A DNA stretch of 64,000 bases from Sulfuriferula thiophila. Its GTDB lineage: Bacteria > Pseudomonadota > Gammaproteobacteria > Burkholderiales > Sulfuriferulaceae. The position numbers were made by a program, and so were the translations under genes. The notes below the pieces were generated by a model. The model made no database searches. It was not told where the DNA came from and saw nothing but the letters and a program-made list of their open reading frames with translations. The DNA lies in assembly GCF_003864975.1 (NCBI RefSeq), contig NZ_BHGL01000006.1, positions 1 through 64,000 of the forward strand, written 5' to 3'. Of this stretch, positions 14,712 through 23,275 are shown piece after piece. Numbering within the stretch: the first letter of the stretch is position 1; the number at the start of each line of letters is the position of its first letter.

Positions 14712-15180
14712 CTGGAAATTCATCACGCGTCATCCGGCGCATTTTTTCGCATTCGGATTCGGTAGCGGTCTCGCGCCTGTGGCACCGGGCACGTTTGGCA
14801 CGCTGGCGGCTCTGCCTTTGTATTATGTATTGGCTGCATTTTTAAGTGCGACCCAGCTTTATGCTGTGATTGCGCTGGCGGCAATGGCTGGCATCTGGTT
14901 TTGTGGTGTGGCCGGGCGCAATATCGGCGTGGCTGATCATGGCGGTATCGTATGGGACGAGATTGTGGCGTTCTGGCTGGTGCTGGCATTTACCCCCGTG
15001 CAGCCATTATGGATAGCGGCTGCTTTTGGTTTGTTCCGCCTGTTCGATATCTGGAAGCCATTCCCGATCAATTGGTTTGATGCCCGCCTGAAAAACGGCT
15101 TTGGCGTCATGTTTGATGATCTGCTCGCTGCCGTCTATGCCATAGCGGTATTGTTGGGAGTGCAACATTGGCTGACATGA
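14692..15180 (+). CDS. pgpA: Phosphatidylglycerophosphatase A
   Basis: Predicted 162-residue inner-membrane enzyme that makes phosphatidylglycerol. GFGSGLAPVAPGTFGTLAAL near the N-terminus, DHGGIVWDEIVAFWL in the middle and FRLFDIWKPFPINWFD are the family's signature blocks; hydrophobic segments lie around 35-55, 60-80 and 95-120. ATG at 14692 is inside thiL, in keeping with the conserved overlap of the two genes. Its TGA overlaps the next gene's ATG. Confidence 0.93.
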   Translation: MITLQADWKFITRHPAHFFAFGFGSGLAPVAPGTFGTLAALPLYYVLAAFLSATQLYAVIALAAMAGIWFCGVAGRNIGVADHGGIVWDEIVAFWLVLAFTPVQPLWIAAAFGLFRLFDIWKPFPINWFDARLKNGFGVMFDDLLAAVYAIAVLLGVQHWLT

Positions 15181-15671
15181 GACCTACCGATGCTGAGCTG
15201 TATCAGCTTGCCGAACAGGTTGGGCACGCCTTGAAGCAGCGTGGCTATCAACTGGTTACCGCCGAGTCCTGTACCGGCGGCTGGGTGGGGATGGTGATGA
15301 CCGCCGTACCCGGCAGTTCGGCCTGGTATGACCGCGGTTTTATCACTTACAGCAACGATGCGAAACAGATGCAGCTGGATGTGTCAGCCGATACCATCGA
15401 TACGCACGGGGCGGTATCGGAATCGACTGTGCGCGAGATGGCGCAGGGTGCATTGCAGCACAGTAAAGCCAATATCAGCCTGGCGATTTCCGGCATTGCC
15501 GGACCGGGGGGCGGTACACCGTACAAGCCGGTGGGTACGGTGTGCATAGGCTGGGCGCTGACCGACGGCACGCATCTGGAAACTACTTGCCGATTCAGTG
15601 GTGATCGTGACGAGATCCGTGCGCGTGCCGTGGCGGCAGCTTTGCGCGGAGTGATTGAGTTGCTGGCCTGA
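15177..15671 (+). CDS. pncC: Nicotinamide-nucleotide amidase (CinA C-terminal type)
   Basis: Predicted 164-residue enzyme that deamidates NMN in pyridine nucleotide recycling. Family blocks are LVTAESCTGGWVGMVMTAVPG, DRGFITYSNDAK, GAVSESTVREMA and ISGIAGPGGGTPYKPVGTV. ATG at 15177 overlaps the pgpA stop (ATGA); a TTG three codons earlier is also possible. Only the amidase domain is present, without the N-terminal MoaB-like part of long CinA. It precedes recA, as cinA often does. Confidence 0.92.
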   Translation: MRPTDAELYQLAEQVGHALKQRGYQLVTAESCTGGWVGMVMTAVPGSSAWYDRGFITYSNDAKQMQLDVSADTIDTHGAVSESTVREMAQGALQHSKANISLAISGIAGPGGGTPYKPVGTVCIGWALTDGTHLETTCRFSGDRDEIRARAVAAALRGVIELLA

Positions 15672-15776
15672 ATCCCGCATAATCAAACTACAGACCTTTT
15701 CCCGATTGCTGAGCTGAGCTCGCAATATCGAGCAAAGGCCTTTTATATTTTCAGCAGTATCATTTAAGGAATATAC

Positions 15777-16814
15777 ATGGACGAAAACAGAAGCAAAGCG
15801 CTTGCGGCAGCCTTGGCACAAATCGAAAAAAGTTTCGGTAAAGGCTCAATCATGCGCCTGGGTGATGGTGAGGTAGTCAATGATATCCAGGTGGTATCAA
15901 CTGGTTCACTGGGTCTGGATATCGCATTGGGTGTGGGTGGTTTGCCGCGCGGACGTATCGTGGAAATCTACGGACCGGAATCATCTGGTAAAACCACGCT
16001 GACGCTGCAAGTGATTGCCGAGATGCAAAAACTGGGTGGTACCGCGGCCTTTATCGATGCCGAGCATGCACTTGATCCGCAATATGCGCAAAAACTAGGC
16101 GTAAATGTGTCTGATCTGCTGATCTCGCAGCCGGATACCGGCGAGCAGGCCCTGGAAATTGCCGACATGCTGGTGCGCTCCGGTTCGGTAGATATCGTCG
16201 TTATTGACTCGGTTGCGGCATTAACACCAAAGGCCGAGATTGAAGGCGAGATGGGCGATTCTCACATGGGCTTGCAGGCTCGTCTGATGAGCCAGGCATT
16301 GCGTAAATTGACCGGTAACATCAAGCGTACCAATACGCTGGTGATTTTCATTAACCAGATACGTATGAAGATCGGTGTGATGTTCGGTAACCCGGAAACT
16401 ACCACTGGCGGTAATGCGCTTAAGTTCTACGCTTCGGTGCGTCTTGATATTCGCCGTACTGGTGCAATCAAGAAGGGTGAAGAAGTGGTTGGTTCGGAAA
16501 CCCGCGTGAAAGTTGTTAAAAACAAAGTAGCGCCACCGTTCAAGCAAGCTGAATTCGATATTCTGTATGGCGAAGGTATTTCCCGTGAAGGTGAGATCAT
16601 CGAGCTGGGCGTTACCCATAAGATCGTTGATAAAGCGGGCGCATGGTATGCCTACAACGGCGAGAAAATCGGTCAGGGCAAGGATAATTCACGTGAATAT
16701 CTGCGTGAGCATCCGGAAATCGCACGTGAAATCGAGAATAAAGTGCGTGCTGCCATCGGTATCATTCCTCACACCGCCATCATTGGCGATAGCGTGCCTG
16801 TAGACGAGGCATAA
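15777..16814 (+). CDS. recA: Recombinase RecA
   Basis: Predicted 345-residue recombinase. [20 protein letters not shown] holds the Walker A motif; [20 protein letters not shown] and the L2 loop [18 protein letters not shown] are also intact. Start [20 protein letters not shown] is the family start, after AAGGAATATAC. I see no CTG-N10-CAG LexA box in 15672-15776, so SOS control is not visible. recX follows after 11 bp. Confidence 0.98.
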   Translation: MDENRSKALAAALAQIEKSFGKGSIMRLGDGEVVNDIQVVSTGSLGLDIALGVGGLPRGRIVEIYGPESSGKTTLTLQVIAEMQKLGGTAAFIDAEHALDPQYAQKLGVNVSDLLISQPDTGEQALEIADMLVRSGSVDIVVIDSVAALTPKAEIEGEMGDSHMGLQARLMSQALRKLTGNIKRTNTLVIFINQIRMKIGVMFGNPETTTGGNALKFYASVRLDIRRTGAIKKGEEVVGSETRVKVVKNKVAPPFKQAEFDILYGEGISREGEIIELGVTHKIVDKAGAWYAYNGEKIGQGKDNSREYLREHPEIAREIENKVRAAIGIIPHTAIIGDSVPVDEA

Positions 16815-16825
16815 GCCCTCAGCCT

Positions 16826-17281
16826 ATGCGCCAGGTTGTAGAAAAATCACTCCGTGCCCGTGCGCTTGATGCGCTGGCACGGCGTGAACATACCCGCCTG
16901 GAACTGCTGCGTAAACTCAGTGCGCACAGTGAAGATCTCGAACAAATCAATCAGTTACTGGACGATTTGCAAACACGTGGCTGGCTATCCGACGCGCGTT
17001 ATGCAGAGCAGCGCGTCCACGCCCGTCAGTCGCGTTATGGCAGTCGTAAAATCGGCTATGAGCTGCGCGAACAAGGCGTATCGGAAACCCTGATTGCAGA
17101 AACACTCAGCAATCTTAAAGCCACCGAAGTGGAACGTGCACGCAGTATCTGGCAAAAGAAGTTTGATGCACCGGCTACTACACCCAAAGAGCGTAATCAG
17201 CAGATGCGTTTCCTGCAATCGCGCGGCTTTGATATGGATGTGATTTATCGCGTGGTTAACCACGTAGAAGATGAAGAATAA
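16826..17281 (+). CDS. recX: Regulatory protein RecX
   Basis: Predicted 151-residue all-helical RecA modulator. RALDALARREHTRLELLRKL in the N-terminus and GWLSDARYAEQRVHARQSRYG in the middle are the repeated three-helix units of the family. It lies 11 bp after recA and is followed by a hairpin terminator at its stop. Confidence 0.93.
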   Translation: MRQVVEKSLRARALDALARREHTRLELLRKLSAHSEDLEQINQLLDDLQTRGWLSDARYAEQRVHARQSRYGSRKIGYELREQGVSETLIAETLSNLKATEVERARSIWQKKFDAPATTPKERNQQMRFLQSRGFDMDVIYRVVNHVEDEE

Positions 17282-17314
17282 ACGGCTATCTCGGGCTGTT
17301 TATGGATAGCCGTT
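17281..17314. terminator. Hairpin between recX and the convergent AhpD-like gene
   Basis: Perfect 10-bp inverted repeat AACGGCTATC and GATAGCCGTT with a 14-nt loop, starting on the last base of the recX stop. It sits between convergent genes and can serve both; the U-run is weak, so efficiency is uncertain. Confidence 0.6.
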
Positions 17315-17327
17315 TATACACTGCAGC

Positions 17328-17861
17328 CTAGAAATCCCTTTCGATTTTCATGACGTTCAGGACAGTATCCCCGGCCAGCATATTCGCGCCGTGCGACAAG
17401 CCATCCAGAATATCTCCATCGCTCCAGCCATGCGCTCTCAGATCGGCAATGTCAGCCTTATTTACGGATAAGGAATCCGCAGTGGCTTTGACGACGAACA
17501 GCAACATGGCTTTATCCTTATCGGATAGTGGTGCATCGTGCGGGTTGTTTTTGGTAGCGGCGATTTGTTCAAGGCTTAAGCCACCCATGTTGATGAGCAA
17601 GGCTTCATTAAAGCCGACGCAATATTCGCAGTGTGTCTCTATCGAAACCAGCATGCGTATCATCGCCAGCAGGTTGAAACTCAAACTCGGGTGCTGCATG
17701 TAATAGCCGATGCTTTGCCAGTGGCTGGCTAATTGCGCCGGGCTGCTACTATAGGCTTGCAAGGCGTTGGGTACTGAACCGAATGCTGCGGCTATCTGGT
17801 CATAAATTTCCTTGACCTGACCTTGGGCATTTTCCGGTGTGACTGTGTTGAGTAATGGCAT
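17328..17861 (-). CDS. AhpD/carboxymuconolactone decarboxylase-like protein
   Basis: Predicted 177-residue protein of the AhpD-like superfamily. The redox-type motif ETHCEYCVGFNE has CxxC at Cys78 and Cys81, as in peroxidase-related members. ATG at 17859-17861 follows AAGGAGAAAGCA; an in-frame start nine codons earlier overlaps the operator. It lies downstream of the tetR gene on the same strand, with a TetR-type palindrome between them, so it is probably the regulated target, perhaps in peroxide or electrophile stress. Confidence 0.82.
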   Translation of the reverse strand: MPLLNTVTPENAQGQVKEIYDQIAAAFGSVPNALQAYSSSPAQLASHWQSIGYYMQHPSLSFNLLAMIRMLVSIETHCEYCVGFNEALLINMGGLSLEQIAATKNNPHDAPLSDKDKAMLLFVVKATADSLSVNKADIADLRAHGWSDGDILDGLSHGANMLAGDTVLNVMKIERDF

Positions 17862-17881
17862 TGCTTTCTCCTTGAAAAAAT

Positions 17882-17899
17882 ATACCAACCATTTGGTAT
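17882..17899. promoter_or_regulatory. TetR-type operator before the AhpD-like gene
   Basis: Perfect inverted repeat ATACCAA-ccat-TTGGTAT, 20 bp upstream of the AhpD-like start codon. The half-site ATACC/GGTAT recurs in front of tetR itself (18595-18608). Confidence 0.7.
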
Positions 17900-17971
17900 C
17901 TTATGAAACGATACTGTTCTCATATGAAAACAATATTACAACAACCAGATGCTTCAGCTATCCGGTTAAAA

Positions 17972-18583
17972 CTATTTCATCAAACTTTGTACGTAGCCAT
18001 GCAGCTGGGTCATGCACATGGAAAATGCGGCAGGGCATTGTTTGTTTTTGGCGATACTGAAACAGCCTTCCCATGCTGAGACGATAAACAGAGCGGCGGC
18101 CTGGCAATTAACAGTCGTTTTGATCACATCATGGGCTTGCCCATGCTCCAGCGCATTGCGTATCGATTGTTGCCAGGTTTCCAGTATGGCGTTCAGGTGA
18201 TGGCGGAACTGTTCATCCAGCGGGCTCATCTCCTGCATCAGGTTATTCAGCGGACAGCCGAGCATGATGCCATCGTCACCCATGTATTTGTCCACCCCGG
18301 CAATAATTTCCAGTAGCGTCGCCACCGGATGTTCACTGCTGCGTAACTGTTCAAATACCAGACCGTCGAGCTGCGGGGCTATGATTTCATCAATGATGGC
18401 CAGCCCCAGCGCGTGCTTGGTGGGGAAGTGGTGATACAGCGCACCCTTGGTCAACTCGGTAGATTCAAGAATGTTGGCGATACTGGCACCCTGGAAACCT
18501 TGTCTATGGATTTCACAGAAGGCGGAAGCCAGTAGTTTTTCTCTGGTGACATCCTGTTGTCTGATTTTGGCTGAAGCGTTCAT
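17972..18583 (-). CDS. TetR/AcrR family transcriptional regulator
   Basis: Predicted 203-residue repressor. The N-terminal helix-turn-helix (about residues 10-57) reads REKLLASAFCEIHRQGFQGA and TELTKGALYHHFPTKHALGL; the C-terminal helices contain a TetR_C-like ligand domain with DDGIMLGCPLNNLMQEMSPL. The ligand is unknown. Two matching palindromes, before its own gene and before the downstream AhpD-like gene, suggest it controls both. Confidence 0.9.
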   Translation of the reverse strand: MNASAKIRQQDVTREKLLASAFCEIHRQGFQGASIANILESTELTKGALYHHFPTKHALGLAIIDEIIAPQLDGLVFEQLRSSEHPVATLLEIIAGVDKYMGDDGIMLGCPLNNLMQEMSPLDEQFRHHLNAILETWQQSIRNALEHGQAHDVIKTTVNCQAAALFIVSAWEGCFSIAKNKQCPAAFSMCMTQLHGYVQSLMK

Positions 18584-18594
18584 GGTTTAATTAG

Positions 18595-18608
18595 ATACCG
18601 ACCGGTAT
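18595..18608. promoter_or_regulatory. TetR-type operator before tetR
   Basis: Perfect inverted repeat ATACCG-ac-CGGTAT, 11 bp upstream of the tetR start codon (18581-18583). It shares ATACC/GGTAT half-sites with the operator at 17882-17899 but has a 4-bp shorter centre. Confidence 0.7.
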
Positions 18609-18711
18609 GGCTGTGTCAAGAGGTGGTGTAAAAAAGATTAAAAATATTGAATATGGGTAGTTTTGATCGGTTGCGCGGCAAACCTCGCCGTTCAGGACGG
18701 GGTCAAGAGCG

Positions 18712-18730
18712 CGGACGGCAAAGCCGTCCG
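18712..18730. terminator. Hairpin after tnpA inside the left end of the IS
   Basis: Perfect CGGACGGC-aaa-GCCGTCCG hairpin a few bases beyond the tnpA stop. No T-run follows. It may end tnpA transcription or shield it from outside readthrough. Confidence 0.4.
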
Positions 18731-18741
18731 GTTTGGTGCAT

Positions 18742-19158
18742 TTAGTGAGGTGTCTGCTGCTGCTCGATGTACTGGCGGATAACTGCAATGGGCGCGCCGC
18801 CACAGCTACCGGCGAAGTAGGACGGCGACCACAACGCGCCGCCCCATAGTTTTTTACGGATGCTCGGGTAATTCTTCTTCCGAATCATTCGACTGGACAC
18901 CCCTTTGAGGCTATTCACCAGCACCGATACCGCCAGCTTAGGCGGATAGTTCACCAGGAGATGTACGTGGTCATCCTCGCCGTCGAACTCCATCAATTCC
19001 GCTTCAAAGTCCATGCAGACGCTGGCGAACATCGGGCGCAGGTCGTCAAGAATTTCTTTTGTGAAGACTTCACGGCGGCATTTCGTTACAAAGACCAAAT
19101 GCACATGCATGAGAAAAATGCAGTGTCTTCCATGGCGAATGTCGTTGTCATTACTCAT
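18742..19158 (-). CDS. tnpA: TnpA, Y1-HUH transposase of IS200/IS605 family
   Basis: Predicted 138-residue single-strand transposase. HUH metal-binding motif H64-V-H66 (DDHVHLLVNYPP) and the catalytic Tyr130 in VIRQYIEQQ are both present, with the GRHCIFLMHVHLVFVTKCRR N-terminus common in the family. Start set at 19156-19158 (MSNDNDIRHG), since a start at 19185 would overlap tnpB. Full length, apparently functional. Confidence 0.93.
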   Translation of the reverse strand: MSNDNDIRHGRHCIFLMHVHLVFVTKCRREVFTKEILDDLRPMFASVCMDFEAELMEFDGEDDHVHLLVNYPPKLAVSVLVNSLKGVSSRMIRKKNYPSIRKKLWGGALWSPSYFAGSCGGAPIAVIRQYIEQQQTPH

Positions 19159-19179
19159 AGACCAAACTATAATTGAACT

Positions 19180-20397
19180 ATGCAACGCTTACAAGCCTAC
19201 AAATACGAACTGATACCAGATGGCGCGCAAGAGCGCGATATGCGCCGCTTCGCTGGGTCGTGCCGGTTCGTCTACAACAAGGCGTTGGCGATGCAAAAAG
19301 AAAATCACGAAGCTGGAAACAAGTTCATCGGCTACGTCGCCATGGCGAAGCACTTGACCGGGTGGCGCAATGGCGCGCAAACGCCGTGGCTGAAAGACGC
19401 GCCCTGTCACCCATTGCAGCATGCCTTGAAAGATTTGGAGAAAGCATACAAAAACTTCTTCGCCAAACGCGCCGACATTCCGCGCTTCAAGCGTAAGGGC
19501 GGCGGCGAAGCTTTCCGCTACCCAGACCCGAAACAGATCAAACTCGATCAGGCCAACAACCGCCTCTTTCTTCCCAAGCTCGGTTGGCTGCGTTACCGCA
19601 ACAGCCGCGACGTACTGGGCGAGGTGCGCAACGTCACCGTGAGCCAGTCGAGCGGCAAGTGGTTTGCGTCAATTCAGACGCAACGCGAAGTCGAACAGCC
19701 GCTGCCCACCGTGACGACGGCCATCGGTATCGATGTCGGCATTGCCCGGTTCGCCACGATGAGCGACGATAGCTTCATCGCGCCGCTTAACAGCTTTAAG
19801 AAGCATCAGCAACGCCTTGTGCGCTACCAGCGCCGCATGAGCCGCAAGGTCAAATTCAGCAACAACTGGAAGAAGGCGAAAGCCCGCGTCCAGAAGAATC
19901 ACACCGGCATCGCCAATGCCCGCAAAGACTTCCTGCACAAAACCACAACGACGATCAGCCAAAACCACGCGCTCGTCTGTATTGAGGATTTGCAGGTACG
20001 GAACATGTCCAGGTCTTCCAAGGGCAGCAAAGAACAGCACGGCAAGATGGTGAAGCAGAAGTCCGGCCTGAACCGTGCCATTCTCGACCAGGGCTGGGGC
20101 GAGTTCAGGCGGCAGCTCGACTACAAGGTGTCGTGGAGCGGCGGCATGCTGCTGGCCGTGCCACCGCACAACACCAGTCGCACTTGCCCGTGCTGCGGTC
20201 ACGTATCAAAAGACAATCGGCAAACACAAGCAAAATTCTTGTGCGTCGATTGCGGTTACGAAAATCACGCCGATGTCGTCGGCGCGATCAATGTGTTAGA
20301 GCGGGGATACCGCTTGTTAGCCTGTGGAGAGATGGCGCAGTCAGGTCGCTCTGCGAAGCAGGAACCCGCCGAAGCGACTCAAGCAGTCTTGGTTTGA
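19180..20397 (+). CDS. tnpB: TnpB, RNA-guided nuclease of IS200/IS605 family
   Basis: Predicted 405-residue protein. The N-terminal HTH domain is followed by a split RuvC domain with all three acidic residues: Asp185 (GIDVGIARF), Glu269 (CIEDLQVRNM) and Asp365 (ENHADVVGAIN). A zinc ribbon CPCCG...CVDCG (Cys336, 339, 355, 358) is intact. TnpB proteins of this family cleave DNA guided by a right-end RNA next to a TTGAT-like motif. Starts 22 bp from tnpA, divergently. All catalytic residues are kept, so it looks active. Confidence 0.95.
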   Translation: MQRLQAYKYELIPDGAQERDMRRFAGSCRFVYNKALAMQKENHEAGNKFIGYVAMAKHLTGWRNGAQTPWLKDAPCHPLQHALKDLEKAYKNFFAKRADIPRFKRKGGGEAFRYPDPKQIKLDQANNRLFLPKLGWLRYRNSRDVLGEVRNVTVSQSSGKWFASIQTQREVEQPLPTVTTAIGIDVGIARFATMSDDSFIAPLNSFKKHQQRLVRYQRRMSRKVKFSNNWKKAKARVQKNHTGIANARKDFLHKTTTTISQNHALVCIEDLQVRNMSRSSKGSKEQHGKMVKQKSGLNRAILDQGWGEFRRQLDYKVSWSGGMLLAVPPHNTSRTCPCCGHVSKDNRQTQAKFLCVDCGYENHADVVGAINVLERGYRLLACGEMAQSGRSAKQEPAEATQAVLV

Positions 20398-20440
20398 GCG
20401 CCGTAGGAATCCCCGCCCTTTAGGGCGGGGAGGATGTCAA
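20310..20440 (+). ncRNA. Putative omega RNA (reRNA) at the right end
   Basis: By analogy with ISDra2, the 3' end of tnpB and the right end produce the TnpB guide RNA. The scaffold would end in the hairpin at 20411-20430 followed by AGGATGTCAA. The guide would then be the flanking DNA beginning TTGTATTAGAATCCGC (20441 on). The 5' boundary here is approximate. Confidence 0.45.
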
Positions 20441-20468
20441 TTGTATTAGAATCCGCAATGGCTTGCGA

Positions 20469-20933
20469 TCAGACCCCGCCGGCAAAGCCATTCTGGCGCC
20501 AAGCTTCAAACACGACGATGGCGACGGTGTTGGATAAATTCAGGCTGCGGCTACTGGGCATCATCGGTAAGCGGATGCGTTGCTCGGTATTGAATTCGGC
20601 CAGTATCTCAGCAGGAAGGCCGCGTGTTTCGGGGCCGAACAGCAGCACATCGTTGGGCTGGAATGCACAGTCGGCAATGCTGCTGGAACCTTTGGTGGTG
20701 AGCGCAAAAATGCGACGATCGCCAAGATGCTGGCGGCAAGTTGTCCAATCCGGGTGGATGTGGAGACTGGCATATTCGTGGTAATCTAGTCCGGCTCGGC
20801 GTAATTGTTTGTCTTCGAGCGTAAAGCCTAGCGGTTCGACCAGATGCAAGGTACAGCCGGTATTGGCAGCAAGACGAATGACGTTACCCGTATTAGGTGG
20901 AATTTCAGGTTGAAAAAGCACGATATGGAACAT
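20469..20933 (-). CDS. trmL: tRNA (cytidine/uridine-34-2'-O)-methyltransferase TrmL
   Basis: Predicted 154-residue SPOUT-class methyltransferase of the tRNA wobble position. MFHIVLFQPEIPPNTGNVIR at the N-terminus, LLFGPETRGLPAEIL in the middle and RSLNLSNTVAIVVFEAWRQ at the C-terminus form the knotted SAM site. Full length for the family, single-domain. Its 3' end lies 28 bp from the IS right end. Confidence 0.94.
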   Translation of the reverse strand: MFHIVLFQPEIPPNTGNVIRLAANTGCTLHLVEPLGFTLEDKQLRRAGLDYHEYASLHIHPDWTTCRQHLGDRRIFALTTKGSSSIADCAFQPNDVLLFGPETRGLPAEILAEFNTEQRIRLPMMPSSRSLNLSNTVAIVVFEAWRQNGFAGGV

Positions 20934-21059
20934 ATATTGAGGGCTGTTTGCTGGAAATGCGTTATTAAACCGCCAAGCCGGATAATACGCAAAGTGAATT
21001 TCGAGTAAGTTTGCCGGATGTCGGGCACCTGGTTATACAAATGATAAAAGAGGCATCGC

Positions 21060-22337
21060 ATGGTTCCACATTTAACAACCGCATTAACTGGCCCGTTGCT
21101 GGAGCTGGAGCGTCATGTTTTAGCGTCAACGCCCAAAATCGAACGCTGGTTCCGCTCGCAGTGGCAGGAGCATGAAGCGCCGTTTTATACCTCGGTAGAT
21201 TTGCGCAACAGCGGCTTCAAGCTGGCGCCGGTTGATACCAATCTGTTTCCCGGCGGGTTTAATAACCTGAATGCGGACTTCATTCCGCTGGCGGTACAGG
21301 CGGCAATGAGCGCAGTCGAGAAAATCTGCCCTGATGCACAAAGCTTGCTGTTGATTCCTGAAAATCACACCCGCAATCTGTTCTATCTGCAAAATGTGGC
21401 GCGGCTCGCCAGTATTCTGCGCCAGACAGGTCTGGAAGTTCGCATCGGCAGCCTGATTCCGGATTTGACCGAGCCTTTGGTGCTGGCGCTGGCGGAAGGC
21501 GAAACCTTGACGCTGGAGCCGGTGATACGCCGTGGCAACCGCGTAGGCTTGAGCGATTATGATCCGTGTGCGATCTTGCTGAATAATGATCTGTCAGCCG
21601 GTGTGCCGGAAATTTTGAAGAATATCGAACAATCCTTGCTGCCGCCGCTGCATGCCGGCTGGCACGTACGCCGTAAATCGCACCACTTCTCCGCATATAA
21701 CCAGGTGGCACTGGAATTTGCCGAGCTGATCGACATTGATCCGTGGCTGATTAATCCGTATTTTGCCACGTGCGGCGAAATTGATTTCCAGGCGCGGCAA
21801 GGTGAAGAGTGCCTGGAAAAACACGTTACTTTCATGCTGGAAAAAATTCGCCTCAAATATGAGGAATACAACATTGATGCCGCACCGTTCGTGATTGTGA
21901 AGGCAGATGCCGGTACATACGGCATGGGCATCATGACCGTAAAAGACCCGTCGGAAGTGCGCGATCTCAACCGTAAACAGCGCAACAAGATGGCGGTAGG
22001 CAAAGAGGGTTTGCAGGTGTCCGAAGTGATCATTCAGGAAGGTGTCTATACGTTTGAAAGCATAGACGATGCGATTGCTGAGCCAGTGGTGTATATGATG
22101 GATCACTTTGTGGTCGGTGGTTTTTATCGCGTGCATACCGGGCGAGGTATTGACGAGAATCTCAACGCGCCGGGCATGCATTTTGTGCCTTTGGCATTCG
22201 AAACACCATGCTGTACGCCGGATCAGCAAGCTAACCCGGATTCTGTGCCGAACCGTTTCTATACCTATGGCGTGGTTGCGCGGCTGGCAATGCTGGCTGC
22301 TTCGATTGAGTTAGAACGTACAAGGCCAATAGCATGA
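21060..22337 (+). CDS. gshA: Glutamate-cysteine ligase, Thiobacillus/Nitrosomonas type
   Basis: Predicted 425-residue ligase for the first step of glutathione synthesis. It belongs to the branch known from Acidithiobacillus and betaproteobacteria rather than the E. coli type: VDLRNSGFKLAPVDTNLFPG, IPENHTRNLFYLQNVARLA and KADAGTYGMGIMTVKDP are its conserved blocks. Four bases overlap gshB (ATGA), giving a gshA-gshB-apbE run. In autotrophic relatives glutathione supports sulfur and metal metabolism. Confidence 0.92.
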   Translation: MVPHLTTALTGPLLELERHVLASTPKIERWFRSQWQEHEAPFYTSVDLRNSGFKLAPVDTNLFPGGFNNLNADFIPLAVQAAMSAVEKICPDAQSLLLIPENHTRNLFYLQNVARLASILRQTGLEVRIGSLIPDLTEPLVLALAEGETLTLEPVIRRGNRVGLSDYDPCAILLNNDLSAGVPEILKNIEQSLLPPLHAGWHVRRKSHHFSAYNQVALEFAELIDIDPWLINPYFATCGEIDFQARQGEECLEKHVTFMLEKIRLKYEEYNIDAAPFVIVKADAGTYGMGIMTVKDPSEVRDLNRKQRNKMAVGKEGLQVSEVIIQEGVYTFESIDDAIAEPVVYMMDHFVVGGFYRVHTGRGIDENLNAPGMHFVPLAFETPCCTPDQQANPDSVPNRFYTYGVVARLAMLAASIELERTRPIA

Positions 22338-23275
22338 AAATAGCTTTTATAATTGACCCCGTCAGCCAGCTTAAAGCCTATAAAGACAGCAGCGTAGCCA
22401 TGATGCGCGAGGCGGCTGCACGCGGGCATACGCTGCATGTGTTGCGGCAGGAGGACATGCTGCTGCATGATCAGCAAGTGCTGGCGCTGGCAAAACCCCT
22501 GCATCTGCTACATGATGCCGAACACTGGTATAGCCTGGGCACGGTGGAGAAAATCGCGCTGCACCAGTTCGATGCGGTGATCATGCGCAAAGATCCGCCG
22601 TTTGATACCGAATATTTGTACAGCACGCATTTGCTCGAGCTGGCGACAGTGCAGGGCGCGCGGGTGTTTAACCGCCCCTCGGCATTGCGTGATTTTAACG
22701 AGAAGCTCGCCATTGCGCGTTTTCCGCAATTTACGGCACCGACGCTGGTCAGTTGCCGGGCTGAAGTGATCAAGGCATTTTTGCACGAGCATGGCGATAT
22801 TATCTTGAAACCGCTGGATGCAATGGGTGGTTCGGAGATATTCCGGGTGCGTAGCGGCGAGGTCAATCTTAACGTCATTATTGAAACACTGACCCGGTTG
22901 GGGCGGCGTACGATCATGGCGCAACGCTATATCCCGGAAATCAGCGCAGGCGACAAACGCATATTGCTGATTGACGGCGTGCCTGTGCCTTATGCACTGG
23001 CACGGATTCCTGCTGAAGGCGAAACGCGTGGCAATCTGGCCGCAGGCGGACGTGGCGTGGCTCAGCCTCTGTCAGCGCGCGATCTGGAAATCGCCACCAC
23101 TATCGGCGCTGTCTTGCGTGAGCTGGGACTGTTCCTGGTAGGGCTGGATGTGATCGGTGATTATCTTACCGAAATCAATGTTACCAGCCCAACGGGTTTT
23201 GTCGAGATCTCGTTGCAGACTGATTGCAATGTGGCGGCGCTGTTCATCGATGCGCTGGAGCAGCGATGCCGCTAA
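22334..23275 (+). CDS. gshB: Glutathione synthetase
   Basis: Predicted 313-residue ATP-grasp enzyme joining glycine to gamma-glutamylcysteine. MKIAFIIDPVSQLKAYKDSS at the N-terminus, RKDPPFDTEYLYSTHLLE, ILKPLDAMGGSEIFRV and EINVTSPTGFVEI are family signatures. It overlaps gshA by 4 bp and apbE by 10 bp. Confidence 0.96.
   Translation: MKIAFIIDPVSQLKAYKDSSVAMMREAAARGHTLHVLRQEDMLLHDQQVLALAKPLHLLHDAEHWYSLGTVEKIALHQFDAVIMRKDPPFDTEYLYSTHLLELATVQGARVFNRPSALRDFNEKLAIARFPQFTAPTLVSCRAEVIKAFLHEHGDIILKPLDAMGGSEIFRVRSGEVNLNVIIETLTRLGRRTIMAQRYIPEISAGDKRILLIDGVPVPYALARIPAEGETRGNLAAGGRGVAQPLSARDLEIATTIGAVLRELGLFLVGLDVIGDYLTEINVTSPTGFVEISLQTDCNVAALFIDALEQRCR

Larger units (their letters stand above)
18668..20440. 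mobile_element. IS200/IS605-family insertion sequence
   Basis: About 1.77 kb with divergent tnpA (minus) and tnpB (plus). TTGAT at 18663-18667 flanks the left end and the right end closes with TCAA (20437-20440), the same arrangement as in ISDra2-type elements. A subterminal hairpin lies at each end: CCTCGCCGTTCAGGACGGGG (18683-18702) and CCCCGCCCTTTAGGGCGGGG (20411-20430). No target duplication is expected for this single-strand transposition. Inserted between tetR and trmL. Exact ends are inferred from these motifs. Confidence 0.85.

Noticed and set aside
15672-15776. LexA box in front of recA
   Set aside because: I checked for CTG-N10-CAG and found none in this 105-bp region; GAGCTGAGCTC is only a short palindrome.
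19180-20397. tnpB as a CRISPR-associated Cas12
   Set aside because: It is 405 residues and paired with tnpA inside IS ends; no repeats or Cas1/Cas2 are near.
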